This document shows, one piece after another, positions 61,974-64,000 of a DNA stretch of 64,000 nucleotides; within the stretch, counting starts at the first letter, position 1; every line of letters starts with the position of its first letter. The notes under the pieces were generated by a model. It was not told the DNA's origin, ran no database searches, and saw nothing but the letters and a program-made list of their open reading frames with translations. The position numbers and the translations under genes are program-made. Origin of the DNA: Escherichia sp. E4742 (lineage in GTDB: Bacteria; Pseudomonadota; Gammaproteobacteria; Enterobacterales; Enterobacteriaceae); assembly GCF_005843885.1 (NCBI RefSeq), contig NZ_CP040443.1, positions 3,100,001 to 3,164,000 on the forward strand, given 5' to 3'.

Positions 61974-61999
61974 GCCGTGGTTTTACACGGCTTTTTTTT
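61974..61999 (+). terminator. terminator between dxr and ispU
   Basis: GCCGTG (61974-61979) pairs with CACGGC (61986-61991) around a 6-base loop, then eight T residues. It would end dxr transcripts and any RNA from the promoter at 61900. Confidence 0.85.
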
Positions 62000-62054
62000 G
62001 TATAGGCTTCAGTATTCCTGAGTACCGTAAACCCTGTCAGGGAATAAGAAACGC

Positions 62055-62816
62055 GTGATGTTGTCTGCTACTCAACCACTTAGCGAAAAATTGCCAGCGC
62101 ATGGCTGTCGCCATGTTGCGATCATTATGGACGGCAATGGTCGCTGGGCAAAAAAGCAAGGGAAGATTCGTGCCTTTGGGCATAAAGCCGGGGCAAAATC
62201 CGTCCGCCGGGCTGTCTCTTTTGCGGCCAACAACGGTATTGAGGCGTTAACGCTGTATGCCTTTAGTAGTGAAAACTGGAACCGACCAGCGCAGGAAGTC
62301 AGTGCGTTAATGGAACTGTTTGTGTGGGCGCTTGATAGCGAAGTAAAAAGCCTGCACCGACATAACGTGCGTCTGCGTATTATTGGCGATACCAGTCGCT
62401 TTAACTCGCGTTTGCAAGAACGTATTCGTAAATCTGAAGCGTTAACTGCCGGGAATACCGGTCTGACGCTAAATATTGCGGCGAACTACGGTGGACGTTG
62501 GGATATTGCCCAGGGAGTCAGGCAACTGGCTGAAAAGGTGCAGCAAGGAAACCTGCAACCGGATCAGATAGATGAAGAGATGCTTAACCAGCATGTCTGT
62601 ATGCATGAACTGGCCCCTGTAGATTTAGTAATTAGGACTGGGGGGGAGCATCGCATTAGTAACTTTTTGCTTTGGCAAATTGCCTATGCCGAACTTTACT
62701 TTACAGATGTTCTTTGGCCCGATTTCGATGAACAAGACTTTGAAGGGGCGTTAAATGCCTTTGCTAATCGTGAGCGTCGTTTCGGCGGCACCGAGCCCGG
62801 TGATGAAACAGCCTGA
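62055..62816 (+). CDS. ispU: undecaprenyl diphosphate synthase
   Basis: A 253-residue cis-prenyltransferase (also uppS) that makes the C55 carrier for peptidoglycan and O-antigen. Catalytic Asp26 is in IIMDGNGRW; SSENW and RTGGEHRISNF are intact. The start may be the GTG at 62055 or the ATG immediately after it (62058). cdsA follows after 12 bases. Confidence 0.97.
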   Translation: MMLSATQPLSEKLPAHGCRHVAIIMDGNGRWAKKQGKIRAFGHKAGAKSVRRAVSFAANNGIEALTLYAFSSENWNRPAQEVSALMELFVWALDSEVKSLHRHNVRLRIIGDTSRFNSRLQERIRKSEALTAGNTGLTLNIAANYGGRWDIAQGVRQLAEKVQQGNLQPDQIDEEMLNQHVCMHELAPVDLVIRTGGEHRISNFLLWQIAYAELYFTDVLWPDFDEQDFEGALNAFANRERRFGGTEPGDETA

Positions 62817-62828
62817 TGGGGGTCGCTT

Positions 62829-63686
62829 TTGCTGAAGTATCGCCTGATATCTGCTTTTGTTTTAATACCCGTAGTCATCGCGGCGCTGTTTTTGTTGCCG
62901 CCGGTGGGGTTCGCCATTGTTACGCTGGTAGTTTGTATGCTGGCGGCGTGGGAATGGGGACAGCTTAGCGGTTTTACCACTCGCTCGCAGCGGGTATGGC
63001 TGGCGGTGCTGTGCGGGTTATTGCTGGCGCTGATGCTTTTTCTATTGCCGGAATATCATCGGAATATTCATCAACCACTGGTTGAAGTCTCACTTTGGGC
63101 TTCGCTTGGTTGGTGGGGTGTTGCGTTATTATTGGTGCTATTTTACCCCGGTTCGGCGGCAATCTGGCGAAACTCTAAAACGTTACGCATTATTTTCGGT
63201 GTATTAACCATTGTGCCTTTCTTTTGGGGCATGCTGACGTTACGTGCGTGGCACTATGACGAGAATCATTACAGTGGCGCGATATGGCTGCTCTATGTCA
63301 TGATCCTGGTCTGGGGAGCTGACTCAGGGGCATATATGTTTGGCAAATTATTTGGCAAACATAAGCTGGCGCCGAAGGTTTCTCCGGGTAAAACCTGGCA
63401 AGGTTTTATTGGCGGACTCGCGACCGCAGCAGTAATCTCATGGGGTTACGGTATGTGGGCGAATCTCGACGTCGCCCCCGTCACCTTACTCATTTGCTCT
63501 ATTGTCGCAGCTCTAGCCTCTGTGCTCGGCGACTTAACTGAGAGCATGTTTAAGCGCGAAGCAGGAATTAAGGACAGCGGTCATTTAATTCCAGGACACG
63601 GTGGTATTTTAGATCGTATTGATAGCCTGACGGCTGCGGTGCCGGTCTTTGCTTGCCTGTTGTTGCTGGTATTCAGGACGCTTTAA
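62829..63686 (+). CDS. cdsA: phosphatidate cytidylyltransferase
   Basis: A 285-residue inner-membrane enzyme that makes CDP-diacylglycerol, the branch point of phospholipid synthesis. About eight hydrophobic segments, and the C-terminal CDS signature (SMFKREAGIKDSGHLIPGHG) is intact. The start is TTG (62829), which gives the full first membrane segment. Confidence 0.96.
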   Translation: MLKYRLISAFVLIPVVIAALFLLPPVGFAIVTLVVCMLAAWEWGQLSGFTTRSQRVWLAVLCGLLLALMLFLLPEYHRNIHQPLVEVSLWASLGWWGVALLLVLFYPGSAAIWRNSKTLRIIFGVLTIVPFFWGMLTLRAWHYDENHYSGAIWLLYVMILVWGADSGAYMFGKLFGKHKLAPKVSPGKTWQGFIGGLATAAVISWGYGMWANLDVAPVTLLICSIVAALASVLGDLTESMFKREAGIKDSGHLIPGHGGILDRIDSLTAAVPVFACLLLLVFRTL

Positions 63687-63698
63687 CGGAAGGTATTA

Positions 63699-64000
63699 TG
63701 CTGAGTTTTCTCTGGGATTTGGCTTCGTTCATCGTTGCACTGGGGGTGCTTATCACCGTGCATGAATTTGGTCATTTCTGGGTTGCCCGGCGCTGTGGTG
63801 TTCGCGTTGAGCGCTTCTCGATAGGCTTTGGTAAGGCGCTCTGGCGCCGCACTGACAAACTCGGCACCGAATATGTCATCGCCCTGATCCCCCTGGGCGG
63901 TTATGTCAAAATGCTGGATGAACGCGCAGAACCGGTTGTTCCGGAACTTCGCCACCATGCCTTCAACAATAAAACTGTTGGCCAGCGTGCAGCGATAATC
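63699..64000 (+). CDS. rseP: site-2 protease RseP, 3' end missing
   Basis: The first ~100 residues of the intramembrane zinc protease that cuts RseA, after DegS, to release sigma-E, and clears signal peptides. The HEFGH zinc motif is at residues 22-26 within the first membrane helix, followed by VARRCGVRVERFSIGFG. It runs off the window end, 12 bases after cdsA. It functionally connects to the sigma-E promoter of degP. Confidence 0.97.

Noticed and set aside
62636..62650. Seven-G run inside ispU as a possible frameshift site
   Set aside because: The frame continues correctly through RTGGEHRISNF to a normal C-terminus, so no shift is needed.
1..64000. CRISPR arrays, tRNA or rRNA genes, insertion sequences, prophage or att sites
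   Set aside because: I saw no regularly spaced repeats, cloverleaf genes, transposases, integrases or phage genes in the window.

Overview
The window is chromosomal DNA of an enterobacterium of the genus Escherichia, close to E. coli. Gene order and protein sequences follow the acnB-to-rseP stretch of the E. coli K-12 map almost gene for gene. Some products differ noticeably from the K-12 proteins as I remember them (BtuF, YadI, the Yad fimbrial subunits), and two gene-content differences stand out, so this is probably not a K-12-like strain. I cannot name the species or phylogroup from the sequence alone. No tRNA, rRNA, insertion sequence, prophage or CRISPR array is visible.

Layout. 1-5.3 kb: end of acnB, then an AT-rich stretch with a small secreted-protein gene (2239-2571) that I do not expect from K-12, then yacL, the spermidine genes speE-speD and yacC. 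5.4-14.7 kb: copper oxidase cueO, PQQ glucose dehydrogenase gcd divergent from hpt over a shared control region with a CRP site, carbonic anhydrase can, the ABC exporter yadGH, the orphan PTS IIA-like yadI and the deacetylase yadE. 14.7-18 kb: pantothenate genes panB-panC and panD, separated by the nuclease gene rpnC on the other strand. 18-25.3 kb: an intact seven-gene chaperone-usher fimbrial operon (yadN-yadV-htrE-yadM-yadL-yadK-yadC) with an AT-rich promoter region. 25.6-32.9 kb: folK-pcnB, dksA-gluQ, thpR-sfsA and hrpB. 33-41.7 kb: PBP1B (mrcB) and the ferrichrome operon fhuACDB behind a Fur box. 41.7-48.9 kb: hemL, clcA, erpA, yadS, mtnN-btuF and dgt. 49-50.7 kb: degP with a sigma-E promoter, followed by a deletion relic of the sugar-diacid regulator gene cdaR. 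50.7-56.7 kb: yaeH, yaeI, dapD, glnD and map. 56.8-64 kb: the essential cluster rpsB-tsf-pyrH-frr-dxr-ispU-cdsA-rseP, which links translation, UMP kinase, isoprenoid and lipid precursors and envelope stress proteolysis. rseP runs off the end.

The points most worth a second look are the cdaR relic, the acnB-yacL insertion with its small exported protein and dyads, two structured intergenic repeats (rpsB-tsf and pyrH-frr) whose central stems show a compensatory base pair, and a closely spaced promoter-terminator pair upstream of ispU that could make a short RNA. I did not find a clearly new multi-gene system; most of the window is conserved core genome.
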